Part shown: positions 55,661-64,000 of the stretch, in pieces
How the letters are laid out: each line of letters starts with the position of its first letter
Position numbering within the stretch: position 1 is the stretch's first letter
Source of the DNA: Poa pratensis
Lineage: Eukaryota; Streptophyta; Magnoliopsida; Poales; Poaceae
DNA length: 64,000 bases
Direction: 5' to 3'
NCBI GenBank assembly: GCA_947311845.1
Contig: CAMZMU010000071.1
Span: forward strand, 17,726,578 to 17,790,577
The notes under the pieces: model-generated
Told to the model about the DNA's origin: nothing
The model's input: only the letters and a program-made list of their open reading frames with translations
The model's database searches: none
Program-made: the position numbers and the translations under genes

Positions 55661-58491
55661 AGTCGCTGATTACCCAAGTTTCAGAGGTTATTGACTTCTT
55701 GGATGTCCTGGAAGAATTCAGAACTCTTAACACATGGGAATGGAATCTGAGAGACATACTTAAAGCTCATCATATTTCTCTGTTGCAGAACCAAAATTCT
55801 TACTGGAAGCAAAGAGGCAAAATAAACTGGGTAAAATTAGGCGATGAAAACACAAAGTTCTTCCATGCAAGAGCCACAGTCCGGCACAGACACAATTACA
55901 TTTCATCCCTGAAAAATGATGATCTCGTGGAGATTCATGATCATGATGGTAAAGCTGCATTGCTTTGGTGTGCTTTCAAGGAAAGAATGGGCCAATCTGA
56001 AAACCCAAATATGGCTTTTGATCTACCTTCTATTCTTGGTGAGAACTCTGACCCAGAAGTGTTTCAGCAGCTGGAATTGCCATTTACTGATGATGAAATT
56101 TAGCTAGTTATCAAAGAACTGCCAAATGACAAATCCCCTGGCCCTGATGGATTCAACAATGAGTTTATCAAAAACTGCTGGTCTATAATAGCCTCTGATG
56201 TAAAGGATTTAATCCATGCTTTTCACTCTGAGAAGATATGTCTTGAAAGCATAAATGACTCCTATATCACACTGATTCCGAAGAATGATTCACCTGAAAC
56301 TGCTGCAGATTTCAGACCAATTTCCCTGCTAAATAGTGTTCTGAAAATTGTGACAAAGCTCCTTGCAAACAGACTTCAAAATATCATTCTCAAATTAGTG
56401 CACAAAAATCAGTATGGTTTTCTAAAGGATAGATCAATTCAAGACTGCCTTGGGTGGGGCTTTGAATATCTTTTTCAATGCCACAAATCAAAAAAAGAGA
56501 TCCTCATTCTGAAATTAGATTTTGAGAAGGCCTTCGACAAGATTGAACATAATGCAATTCTGAAAATTCTAGAAGCAAAAGGTTTCGGGAGGAAATGGAT
56601 TAATTGGGTTGCTATGTTGCTCAAGACTGGCACCTCTTCTGTGCTTCTCAATAATGTTCCAGGGAAAAGTTTTACTGCAAACGAGGTGTCAGGCAAGGAG
56701 ACCCTCTCTCTCTCCTTTGCTCTTTGTTCTGGCGGCTGATCTACTACAGTCCATTCTTAATAAAGCCATGAGTCAAGATTTAATAAAAGCTCCTCTAAAT
56801 ATTCCTAGCTGCCCGGATTTCCCAGTGATACAGTATGCTGATGACAATTTGCTGATCTTGCCTCCTGAAGCCAATCAAATCATGTGCCTTAAAGCTCTGC
56901 TGCAAACCTTTACTGATTCTACTGGACTAAAAGTAAATTTTCAAAAATCTATGATGGTGCCCATAAACTTAAGTGAAGAAAGAGGAGATCAAAATATAAG
57001 AACACTTAACTGCAAAAAAGGTGTTCTTCCATTCACTTACTTGGGCCTGCCTATGGGAACTACAAGACCATCAGTTGAAAGCCTGCTCCCCATTGTTCAA
57101 GGTGTTGAGAGAAGGCTCTGTGGGATTGCAAATTTTTTAACATCAGCAGGAAAACTAGAGATGGTTAAAACAGTACTAGCATCAATGTCAGTCTTTGCCA
57201 TGCGTACCCTAGATGTGCATGGGGTAATTAAAAAACAGATAACCAAATATATGAGGCATTGCCTGTGGAGACGACCTGATCTAGATGATAAAAGGCCAAC
57301 CTTAGTGAAATGAACGACAGTCTGCAGACCAAAGGAGCAGGGAGGGCTGGGAATTATGAACATTGAAGTGCAAAATAAATCTCTGCTCATGAAAAACTTG
57401 CATAAGTTCTATAACAGATTGGACATCCCATGGGTGAAGCTAATATGGTCTACTTATTATACTGATGGTGCTGTCCCTGGAGAACATTTCATTGGGTCTT
57501 TTTGGTGGAAAACACACTTGAAACTCTTGGACAACTTTAAAGGCTTGGCCAAATGTAATTTGGGCAGTGGACGTACAACATACTTCTGGCATGACCTCTG
57601 GCAAAACTCCTGTCTGAGCCACTGTTTCCCTCATCTCTATACGTTTTCAAGAAATACTCAAGTCTCAATTTTCTCTATGGCTCAATTAGAATTCTTAGAA
57701 GACCATTTTCACTTGCCCCTGTCAACTCAAGCATACCAGGAATTTCTTCAGCTAGAAGCCATTTGGGAAGCATGCCAACAGGTCATAGAACTCGGACAGG
57801 AGGACTCTTGGAGTTATATTTGGGGAAATGGACTTTTTTCGAGTAAAAAGGCATACAAAGCAATGATTGGCACAAGACCGACTCCTCCGCATTTCTCATG
57901 GATTTGGAACAGCTCTTGCCAAGTAAAGCACAAAGTCTTCTTTTGGCTTCTTTTACATGACAGGCTCAACACAAGAAATCTTCTAGCCAGAAAGAATTTT
58001 GTCCTTCAGACATATGATTGTGCTACCCTACAATGTAGCACTCAGGAAACCCTGGTTCATTTGTTCTGGTCATGCCCATTTGCGTCTCAGTGCTGGGATC
58101 ACGTTTGCCCTCAAAGAGACAGAAACCTATCACTGTTCGAAGCTTTTGATGATATGAAAAGGAAAATCCAGGAACCTTTCGCCATGGAGATAATGATTCT
58201 TGCTGCTTGGGGTATATGGATGGTCAGAAACAACAAGATCTTCAAAAACAAGTCGCCAAGTTTTGAAGAATGGAAAGCTATCTACAGGGGTGAGCTACAT
58301 TGGCTGAAATATAGAATAAGAGCGAAATATGCTCAAGAGTTTAATATCTGGTTGCAATTACAACCTTAGCGAGTTTTTGAAGCTTTTTTGCTTTTTTTAT
58401 TCCCCTCTTCCCCCCACCATTGTAAATATCACTTTCACATATATATAAAAATTGCAGTGGGATCTTTTCCCACTGTTCCAAGCTTCAAAAA
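55661..58491 (+). mobile_element. LINE-B: 5'-truncated L1-type retrotransposon
   Basis: A plus-strand non-LTR element lacking ORF1 and the endonuclease. It carries ORF2 from before the RT to the C-terminus, then a 3' UTR of about 120 bp with T-rich and TATATATAAAA stretches and a terminal A run (58487-58494) merging into the target duplication. Opposite in strand and distinct in sequence from LINE-A. 5' truncation with a 13-bp duplication is the usual result of target-primed reverse transcription. Confidence 0.8.
55663..58369 (+). pseudogene. LINE-B ORF2: reverse transcriptase and zf-RVT
   Basis: Copies LINE RNA at nicked target DNA. Domains: pre-RT segment (WVKLGDENTKFFHARA), RT with [32 protein letters not shown] at 56834-56845, TGLKVNFQKS and TYLGLPMG, then a C-terminal zf-RVT region (KHKVFFWLLLHDRLNTR and CSTQETLVHLFWSCPF). 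Defects: TAG at 56101, a frameshift in a CT run near 56690-56710, and TGA at 57311 where Trp is expected. The last 337 codons to 58369 are open. A dead copy, but with few lesions, so fairly recent. Confidence 0.85.
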
Positions 58492-58504
58492 AAATATTGG
58501 CTCA

Positions 58505-59133
58505 CATATATTAATTCGAGCTTTCAAGCAACATAGTTCAGGCAACAATTCAAATACACTGACACAAATTCAGATTTCTGAACGACATGATTCAAACAAT
58601 AGTTCAAACTCCATGATGAACTCAGGAAGCAGCCTAGGAAGCTCTTGTAGTCCTCTTAAGACCAGGAATAGATGGCTCCTAGGATCAGCCATCGGCCTTT
58701 GTACTTGTCGGGGCTGACCCACTCAGAAGAATCAGCGTCGGAGAGCTGGGGGAGTGGAGTGGCGGGTGGGCTCGGCGTTGAGAGCGGCCTAGCATCGAGA
58801 TCGGGGCAACACAGATCAGGAGCTCGGCGGCAAGCACAACGAGGTAGGTGTGCATAGCAAGTGCGTCAAATATTCAAGGAGAGGGGAAATAAGGAGGAAC
58901 TGTCCATGCGGGGAAATAGTAAGTCCCTTAGGTCCTCACATTTTTTTCTTTACCTCCCAAGTATGTTCCTTCCGTTTTTCCAACCTCTTTTCCATTATTC
59001 CCGACTTTCGGAATTCTTTCAACAATCATCGATAAATGGTAATAGGGTGGAAATGTCCTAGGGGATATAATGTGTCTTTTGGGGTTCTCATATTTTTCTC
59101 AGATGACTAGGTTTTACCTTCTATTTTAAACCA
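58505..59133. other. Unassigned DNA with short repeats
   Basis: No convincing gene. On the minus strand about 58740-58650 reads SSEWVSPDKYKGRWLILGA then a stop, possibly a gene fragment. 58868-58955 resembles 61990-62077, and 59049-59130 resembles 61821-61885. Confidence 0.35.
58868..58955 (+). repeat. Dispersed repeat copy A1
   Basis: AGGAGAGGGGAAATAAGGAGG...GTCCTCACATTTTT, related to 61990-62077 with about 75-80 percent identity by eye. Confidence 0.5.
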
Positions 59134-59163
59134 CTAGGAAACATGCCCGTGCGTTGCAACGGG
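59134..59163 (-). mobile_element. Helitron-type 3' terminus
   Basis: The minus strand reads CCCGTTGCAACGCACGGG (CCCGT/ACGGG stem), then CATGTTTC, then CTAG, followed by T: the hairpin-plus-CTRR end of Helitrons inserted between A and T. The element would extend to the right of 59134. Its 5' TC end was not found, so its length is unknown; the candidate gene at 61599-60838 could be cargo. Confidence 0.55.
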
Positions 59164-59316
59164 AGAGTCAAAAAATACATCGTGGAATCGTACAAAGTAA
59201 TTTTATATTACACGGCACAATGATAATATATGTCCAAGATTGACTCGCTTGGTTCATCTTTGTGTATCATGGCAACAACGCTTTGTAGCATACCACCTCA
59301 AAAACATCCTTTCGAT

Positions 59317-59730
59317 CAGAAACTCCAAATGAAGGCCGAGCTATATGTAGCTCGGTTTTCCAAAAAAAAATCTGCATTTTTCAATTTCAAAATATTCTGA
59401 AAAATTTCCTAAGTGTAGATAATATTGAGATCTACAACTGTGCAATTTTGTAGTGAAAAATTCGTTGTATTCTGCGCTGGGCAAAAAAAGACAAATACGC
59501 AGATCTAGATCCGGAACAGTACACAGTCCGAAAAATTCGAATTTTTGTCAAATTTGTCATTTTCGTGCAGCCCAAAATCTTACGAATTTTGATTTGAAAC
59601 TTTAGGTAGTAGTAGATCTCGAATCTACATCTAGGATTTTTTTTCTAGATTTTTTCGAAACCGAAAAATGTGGATTCAATTTTTTTGGAAATCGAGCTAC
59701 ATATAGCTCGACCTCTAAAACGCTGCTCTC
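59317..59730. mobile_element. MITE-like hairpin element with 10-bp direct repeats
   Basis: Arms 59334-59369 and 59681-59713 are inverted copies (CCGAGCTATATGTAGCTCG core against the matching CGAGCTACATATAGCTCG), and similarity continues inward, so the whole about 390 bp could fold. TCCTTTCGAT occurs at 59307-59316 and 59731-59740, which fits a 9-11 bp target duplication as in Mutator-like elements. No coding capacity. Confidence 0.5.
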
Positions 59731-59740
59731 TCCTTTCGAT

Positions 59741-60837
59741 ACAATAGTATCACATAAAAAAGATCAGACATGAGAGCAGCTGAGTATCGAAATTTTGAAC
59801 CACCGATGGAGAGATGATAATAATGTTCGAACAATAATAAGACTCAAGTTACATGGACATCACAGAAAGAATTACTCCAAAAACAAAAAAACGACTAAGT
59901 ACTTCTGCACTACTAAGACAACTCAATCATTTTAGTTCAACTGAGAGGTCTCCGGAAAGCACTTTGTTATACTAAACCAACATAATGCTTTTAACGATTT
60001 ACAAGCAATCTAGTGCGAGAAGCAACAAAGCAAGGGCTATACTCAGAAGTTAAAACTGAGCACCAGATATATTTTCCTCGTGGAAACCAGAAAATCATGT
60101 ACTGTCTATTTAAGCAAGGAGAAAATAAAGCACTCCAAAGTTTTACTAAGAAGGACAAATATCCAAACAAAGAAACACTTTCAAATATCATAAATGCAAT
60201 GACTCACTATGATTGCCTGAAAAATTCTGCAGTGGTTAATTTGGAGCGAGGCCAATTTTTTGGATGAAAATGAGTAGGTAGGTGAACCACCTGGCCTGCG
60301 ACTATTATCACCAGCCCGTCTGCATACATTTACTTGGAATTTTAGAATATTTACTACTGAAAATAACTACTATACAGGGAGAGCTAGTTGGCGGTCACCT
60401 GCCCGCTAAGGCTAGCGGGGTCAGACCGCAAAACAACAAAGAAAACACAACTCTAAGTTTCCATTCCTCGCCTCCGAGGAAAGCCGATCTATCGCCACCC
60501 TGGCCATCCCTCTATGCCCAAGGCGAGGCCACGTTCTTCTCCAATGTCGGAAGCCACCCAAATTAAGTTTCTTTATTGGCACTATCTTGCTCCGAATAAA
60601 GTAGCTCCATTGATCCAAGACCTGTGAATTGGACAACATTCACCATAAACGTGACTGATTCCACCATGAAACGTAGTTTTATTGAAAATTTGATGTCCCC
60701 AAAACCAAAAAAACACATCACTTTTTCATTAGTGACTGAACAATGGAGAAGAAACCCAAGAAATTATCTAGTCAGCATGATTCCACAACCAGAAATTAGC
60801 ACATCAAATGAGTTCACAACCAAAAATTAGTGCAGAA
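59741..60837. other. Unassigned AT-rich DNA
   Basis: About 1.1 kb without a supported gene. On the minus strand 60639-60421 is open (GGFRHWRRTWPRLGHRGMAR), but without a recognisable domain. It may be 3' UTR or captured sequence of the upstream candidate gene. Confidence 0.3.
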
Positions 60838-61599
60838 TTAATTCATTGTGTAACAGTAGATTTGTGGTGAGGCACGTTGAAGATTACATGGAATGGAAGA
60901 GGCACGTTTTTCGGTTTGCGTAATTCTCTCTGGCCACCTGTGACAACATTCATGTCAGCATTCATTCAGAGTATTATTCAGATGTAAACCAACAAGAAGA
61001 TATTAAGCACGACCGAATTTTGCATCTGTCTGTATCAGCTAAAAAAACTCAGAGCCGCATCCTTCTATCCTAGAAGAATCCAAATCTTAATCCGGCCTGC
61101 AGCCTTTCATGACTCAATCACCCACGTCGGGAGCTCACTGTATCAGCCGTAAACTACACATGCAGCCAATTGTTACAGCTTACAAGGCTCAGCGTTGAAA
61201 TCTCACAGATTAACTACTATATCAGAAACAGAACTACACTTGTTTTGGGAGCTGCTGAAACTTACTCGTGTTGTTCTTTGACAGTGCACCTCCAATGTGC
61301 TTGCTTTTCAGCTTCAACATCACCGGTTAATTGCACGTCCATTTACTTTTAGTACTGGGAAAATTGACATTTTTTATATTGTGTGCAGTGAAAGTTTTCC
61401 TACCTGAGACCTCTTGATGATGTAGATAGATACTTTTGTCCGTGTAAGTGTAAATCTCCTGCATCATAACAAAAAAGAAGTTTCTCCCCCTTAATTACCA
61501 TGTTTATTGTCGCGAGAGAATCCGGGTGGACGGACTCACGAGCGGGAGCGCGACGAAAGCAAGGAGTGAAACGATGGACACGGGAAAGATTGGATCCAT
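60838..61599 (-). CDS. Candidate small four-exon gene, unknown product
   Basis: Built from splice signals: exon 1 61599-61540 (MDPIFPVSIVSLLAFVALPL, signal-peptide-like; donor GTGAGT), exon 2 61458-61404 (acceptor ATGATGCAG, donor GTAGGA), exon 3 61311-61266 (weak acceptor TTGAAG, donor GTAAGT), exon 4 60937-60838 (acceptor TTGTCACAG, stop TAA). Phases agree and the sum is 261 nt, giving 86 aa. I do not recognise the product. Short exons can stay open by chance and the exon-3 acceptor is poor. It may be a captured gene fragment inside the Helitron-like element, which has the same orientation. No clear TATA box upstream. Confidence 0.25.
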
Positions 61600-61670
61600 T
61601 CCTATCTGCAGTGGGACAGATGGGCTTGCGCGGAGGATGGAAAGAGAGAGAGGGCGTGAACTAAGGCCCG

Positions 61671-61746
61671 ATTGATCATGTAATTATTGCTGATTGAGAC
61701 AGATTGATCCATGCAATTACTGCTAATTGATCATGTAGTTAATTGA
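61671..61746 (+). repeat. Imperfect short tandem repeats (TTGATCATGTAATTA type)
   Basis: Three diverged copies of TTGATC(A/C)ATG(T/C)AATTA(T/C)TGCT(G/A)ATTGA lie in a row. Confidence 0.55.
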
Positions 61747-61820
61747 GTGTTGCCTTCGAAAAGGCCATGCGTGCGAGGAGAATGTTTAAGCCTTGATGAA
61801 GGAACGAATCGTTCCTTGGT

Positions 61821-62077
61821 GTAAATGTCCTAGGTGAGAGCACGAGTCCTCTAGGGTTCTCATACTTTTTTTTCGATTCCTGGATATTTCCCTTTCTTCC
61901 CTTTTTCAAGGCTTTCCCGAAAGTTTCCAACAACTTAGGGAGAGGAAAAACAAGGAGGAAGTGTACTAGGTGAAAATAATGTGAATATCTCGGCAAATCT
62001 TCAAGAAGAGGGGAGATAAGGAGGAAATGTCGTAGGGCAAAAATGTGAGCCCCTATGTTCCTCACATTTTTAACCCA
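61821..62077 (+). repeat. Dispersed repeat copies B and A2
   Basis: 61821-61885 resembles 59049-59130 (AAATGTCCTAGG...GGTTCTCATA) and 61990-62077 resembles 58868-58955. The pairs bracket the Helitron-like region. Confidence 0.45.
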
Positions 62078-62193
62078 GAGTATTTCCCTTCTGTTCCCCG
62101 CAAAGCAAAAGTATTCCATGTTTGTCCTCTAGGTCTCCTTCCTGTCATTTTCCCCAAATTTCCTCATTCATCTTATATTACAGTAAAGCCGAG

Positions 62194-62249
62194 GAATACA
62201 TCTACTTTTGAGCAAACTTGAGACACTTATTTTTGGGACAGAGGGAGTA
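62194..62249. mobile_element. Stowaway MITE end, remnant
   Basis: Ends TTTTGGGACAGAGGGAGTA, the right terminal repeat of Stowaway elements. No matching left end was found within 0.4 kb, so it is a fragment. Confidence 0.5.
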
Positions 62250-62352
62250 TCATATCACCCACGCAATGCCCTCCAACTAGTATGGTCAACGACCGCCATG
62301 CCCTCCAATATGGATGTCAGAGCTAACTTTATTTAAATGTATACAGGGCTAG

Positions 62353-62550
62353 CTAAGCACTACGCCTCTGCTCCAAAGCGGCCGCCACCGCGGCCTGGTC
62401 ATCGGCGCGCTCTTCGGCGCCGCGGCGACGGTTCTTGGCGGCCCTCCACTTGAACCATGCAGCCATAGCACCTAGCATTGGGACGACCCCTCCAGTCACA
62501 AGCGGCCACCCCCTATGATGAAAACCCTCCTCCTTCAGAGAACGTGGCGT
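62353..62550 (-). pseudogene. Short ORF tail, minus strand, unit 1
   Basis: A 65-codon open stretch with a hydrophobic segment (LVTGGVVPMLGAMAAWF), then a basic and Ala/Glu-rich tail NRRRGAEERADDQAAVAAAL and a stop at 62353. Unit 2 keeps the tail (stop at 63275) but has a 2-bp insertion upstream. It could be the last exon of a small membrane protein gene fragment; no family recognised. Confidence 0.3.
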
Positions 62551-62770
62551 CTAGGCCAGTTAGTAACAAAGGCTGCTTTTTGCATTTTTAGCAATTTCCA
62601 AATGATTCCTACACAACAAAGTGTAAAACAAAAATGTGTGCACTTTTGCACCTATTAATAGATTTGTCCAAATAAATAAACAAAAATATGCCAAATATCA
62701 TGAAACATACCATAATAAATTACGAATTTCATGAATACCTTTTCAACGTATCAATGATTACGCCATCGCG

Positions 62771-62860
62771 ATGTTTCTCTTGGCCCGTTACCGTCGTCGG
62801 GATGCGGAGCAAGCTGAGGAAGAGGCCACGACAGCGGCCCTCGAGGAGGCATCACACTAG
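62771..62860 (+). pseudogene. Short ORF tail, plus strand, unit 1
   Basis: MFLLARYRRRDAEQAEEEAT then TAALEEASH and a stop: 29 residues resembling the minus-strand tail (RRRGAEERADDQAAVAAALE) in the same unit. The unit 2 counterpart from 63674 reads NPRRGAEQADEEAAAAATLE. Confidence 0.25.
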
Positions 62861-62965
62861 GTGTGTGCGTTCATGTGGTATACTTGACCTATCCTTTGAA
62901 TAATTGAATTCGAACTTTGTTGTAAATCAAACGTCACGAGGTTACTGTATGTCGAGGGGCCACTG

Positions 62966-62983
62966 CCCCCCCCCCCCCCCCCC
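62966..62983 (+). repeat. C18 homopolymer
   Basis: Eighteen consecutive C. The unit 2 site near 63891-63901 has shorter, interrupted runs. Confidence 0.95.
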
Positions 62984-63090
62984 GCCCAACCCATGGATAT
63001 ATAGCCTATAAACTTTTGTAAAGCGACGCATTCGCCATCCCCCCCAAACTTGAAATTTTAATCCATGTGTTCGGATATATAAGGCCGTAG

Positions 63091-63165
63091 GGCTAAAATC
63101 ACAGATTACGAAAACATATTAACTGCCCCCGATAACCTCTCCTTTCTCTCATTAGGCCAACACAC
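63091..63165. other. Junction between duplicated units
   Basis: A short stretch unique to the junction, following the degraded Stowaway start of unit 1; no gene. Confidence 0.4.
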
Positions 63166-63974
63166 AATATATCACATCACCCACGCCACACCCTCCGCCT
63201 AGTATGGACAACGACCGCCACGCCCTCCACTATGGAGGTCAGAGCTAACTTTATTTGAATGAATACAGGGCAAGCTAAGCACTACGCCTATGCTCCAAAG
63301 CGGGCGCCACCGCGGCCTGGTCTTTGGCGTCGCCGCGACAGTTCTTGGCGGCACTCCACTTGAACCATGCAGCCACAACACCTAGCATTGTGACGACCCC
63401 TCCAGTCACAATAGCGGCCACTCCCTATGATGACAACCCTCCGCCTTGGGAGAACAACGTGTCTAGGTCAGTCCGCAACCAAGGCTACATTTTGCATTTT
63501 TAGCAATTCCAAATGATTCCTACACAACAAAGTATAAAACAATAACTTGTGCACCTATTAATAGATTAGTATAAATAAATAAACCAAAATTTGCCAAATA
63601 TCATGAAACATATCATAATAAATTACAAATTTCATGGATGCCTTTTCAACGTATCAATGATCACGCTATCACGATGTTTCTCCGCTGGGGGCCAGCCCGC
63701 AACCCTCGTCGTGGTGCGGAGCAAGCTGACGAAGAGGCCGCGGCGGCAGCGACCCTCGAGGAGGCAGCAACACTAGGTGTATGCATGCATGTGGTATGTT
63801 GTGGTATACTTGACCCATCCTTTGAATAATTGAATTCGAGCTTTGTTGTAAATCAAAGTAATGAGGTTACTATATGTCGGGGGGGCACTGCCCCTCCCCC
63901 CGCCCAACCCATGGATGTTTAGCCTATGTACTTTTGTAAAGTGACGCATTCGCCCTCCCCAAAACTTGACAAGT
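63166..63974. repeat. 0.9-kb tandem duplication, unit 2
   Basis: Copy of 62250-63058, with the same order of minus-strand tail (stop at 63275) and plus-strand tail (from 63674). It is followed by a Stowaway start at 63975, as in unit 1. Confidence 0.85.
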
Positions 63975-64000
63975 TACTCCCTCTGTTCGGATATATAAGG
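63975..64000. mobile_element. Stowaway MITE start, cut by window end
   Basis: TACTCCCTCTGTTCGGATAT is the canonical Stowaway left terminus; the rest lies outside the window. Confidence 0.7.

Larger units (their letters stand above)
62250..63090. repeat. 0.9-kb tandem duplication, unit 1
   Basis: Collinear with 63166-64000 at an offset of 903-922 bp, with scattered substitutions and indels. It contains a C18 run at 62966-62983 and ends in a degraded Stowaway start (GTGTTCGGATATATAAGG). Confidence 0.85.

Noticed and set aside
58672..58857. Plus-strand ORF of 61 codons
   Set aside because: Compositionally biased (Gly/Ser/Arg) and without splice or promoter support; the opposite strand looks slightly more gene-like but is also unproven.
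60421..60639. Minus-strand 72-codon ORF (GGFRHWRRTWPRLG) as a separate gene
   Set aside because: No start context, splice link or recognisable domain; it is left as unassigned DNA.
62966..62983. G-quadruplex candidate at the C18 run
   Set aside because: A homopolymer without spaced G tracts and not conserved in unit 2; more likely a slippage-prone or error-prone run.
1..64000. CRISPR arrays, rRNA or tRNA genes
   Set aside because: No spaced direct-repeat array and no tRNA or rRNA sequence was seen. The only tRNA-like matches are the primer-binding sites.

Overview
This window is intergenic DNA from a large grass genome, most likely Triticeae (wheat, Aegilops or barley relatives). The evidence is long Ty3 and Copia LTR retrotransposons nested in each other, plant L1-type LINEs, Stowaway ends (TACTCCCTC / GAGGGAGTA), a Helitron-like end and GT-AG introns. 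There is nothing bacterial here. I see no confident host gene; one small spliced candidate lies at 61599-60838 on the minus strand.

Layout. 1-4865 is the 3' end of an LTR retrotransposon with a 1.5-kb LTR (3365-4865). It sits inside the left LTR of a minus-strand Copia (SIRE/Maximus-like) element. That element runs from 4866 to 41485: 3' LTR remnant 4866-6154, PPT, about 3.3 kb of non-coding DNA, broken gag 9496-11910, leader, PBS complementary to initiator-Met tRNA at 39379-39391, and 5' LTR 39394-41485. No pol is visible, so it looks like a gag-only non-autonomous element. Its gag is split by a 27.4-kb Ty3/Tat-lineage tandem array at 11911-39310, arranged LTR-internal-LTR-internal-LTR, with one 5-bp target duplication (GATTG) around the whole array and a 13-N gap at the second LTR/internal junction.

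The Copia element interrupts a minus-strand LINE ORF2 (LINE-A: 41486-42413, then 54542-about 55647). The same LINE was hit by another LTR (42414-42744 plus 54360-54536, target duplication TCTGC), apparently a solo LTR. A second, older and broken Tat element (Tat2, minus strand, 42745-54359) lies inside that LTR. A second LINE (LINE-B, plus strand, 55661-58491) is flanked by a 13-bp target duplication. From 58505 to 64000 there is a Helitron-type terminus, a 0.4-kb hairpin element, short dispersed repeats, a 0.9-kb tandem duplication and Stowaway ends.

How the genes work together. In each Tat element, gag-protease and pol (RT, RNase H, archaeal-type RNase H, integrase) lie on one strand and supply the replication cycle. 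Downstream, on the opposite strand, lies a multi-exon gene whose first exon resembles the 'putative gypsy-type transposon' domain and whose later exons are coiled-coil and low-complexity. In the second array unit this antisense gene is intact across five canonical exons (1144 codons plus stop) and has a TATA box and a spliceable leader. A related antisense gene with similar architecture is present, broken, in Tat2. This spliced antisense gene is the most interesting system in the window. gag-pro and pol share one frame, separated by a single TAG whose 14-bp context is also found in Tat2.
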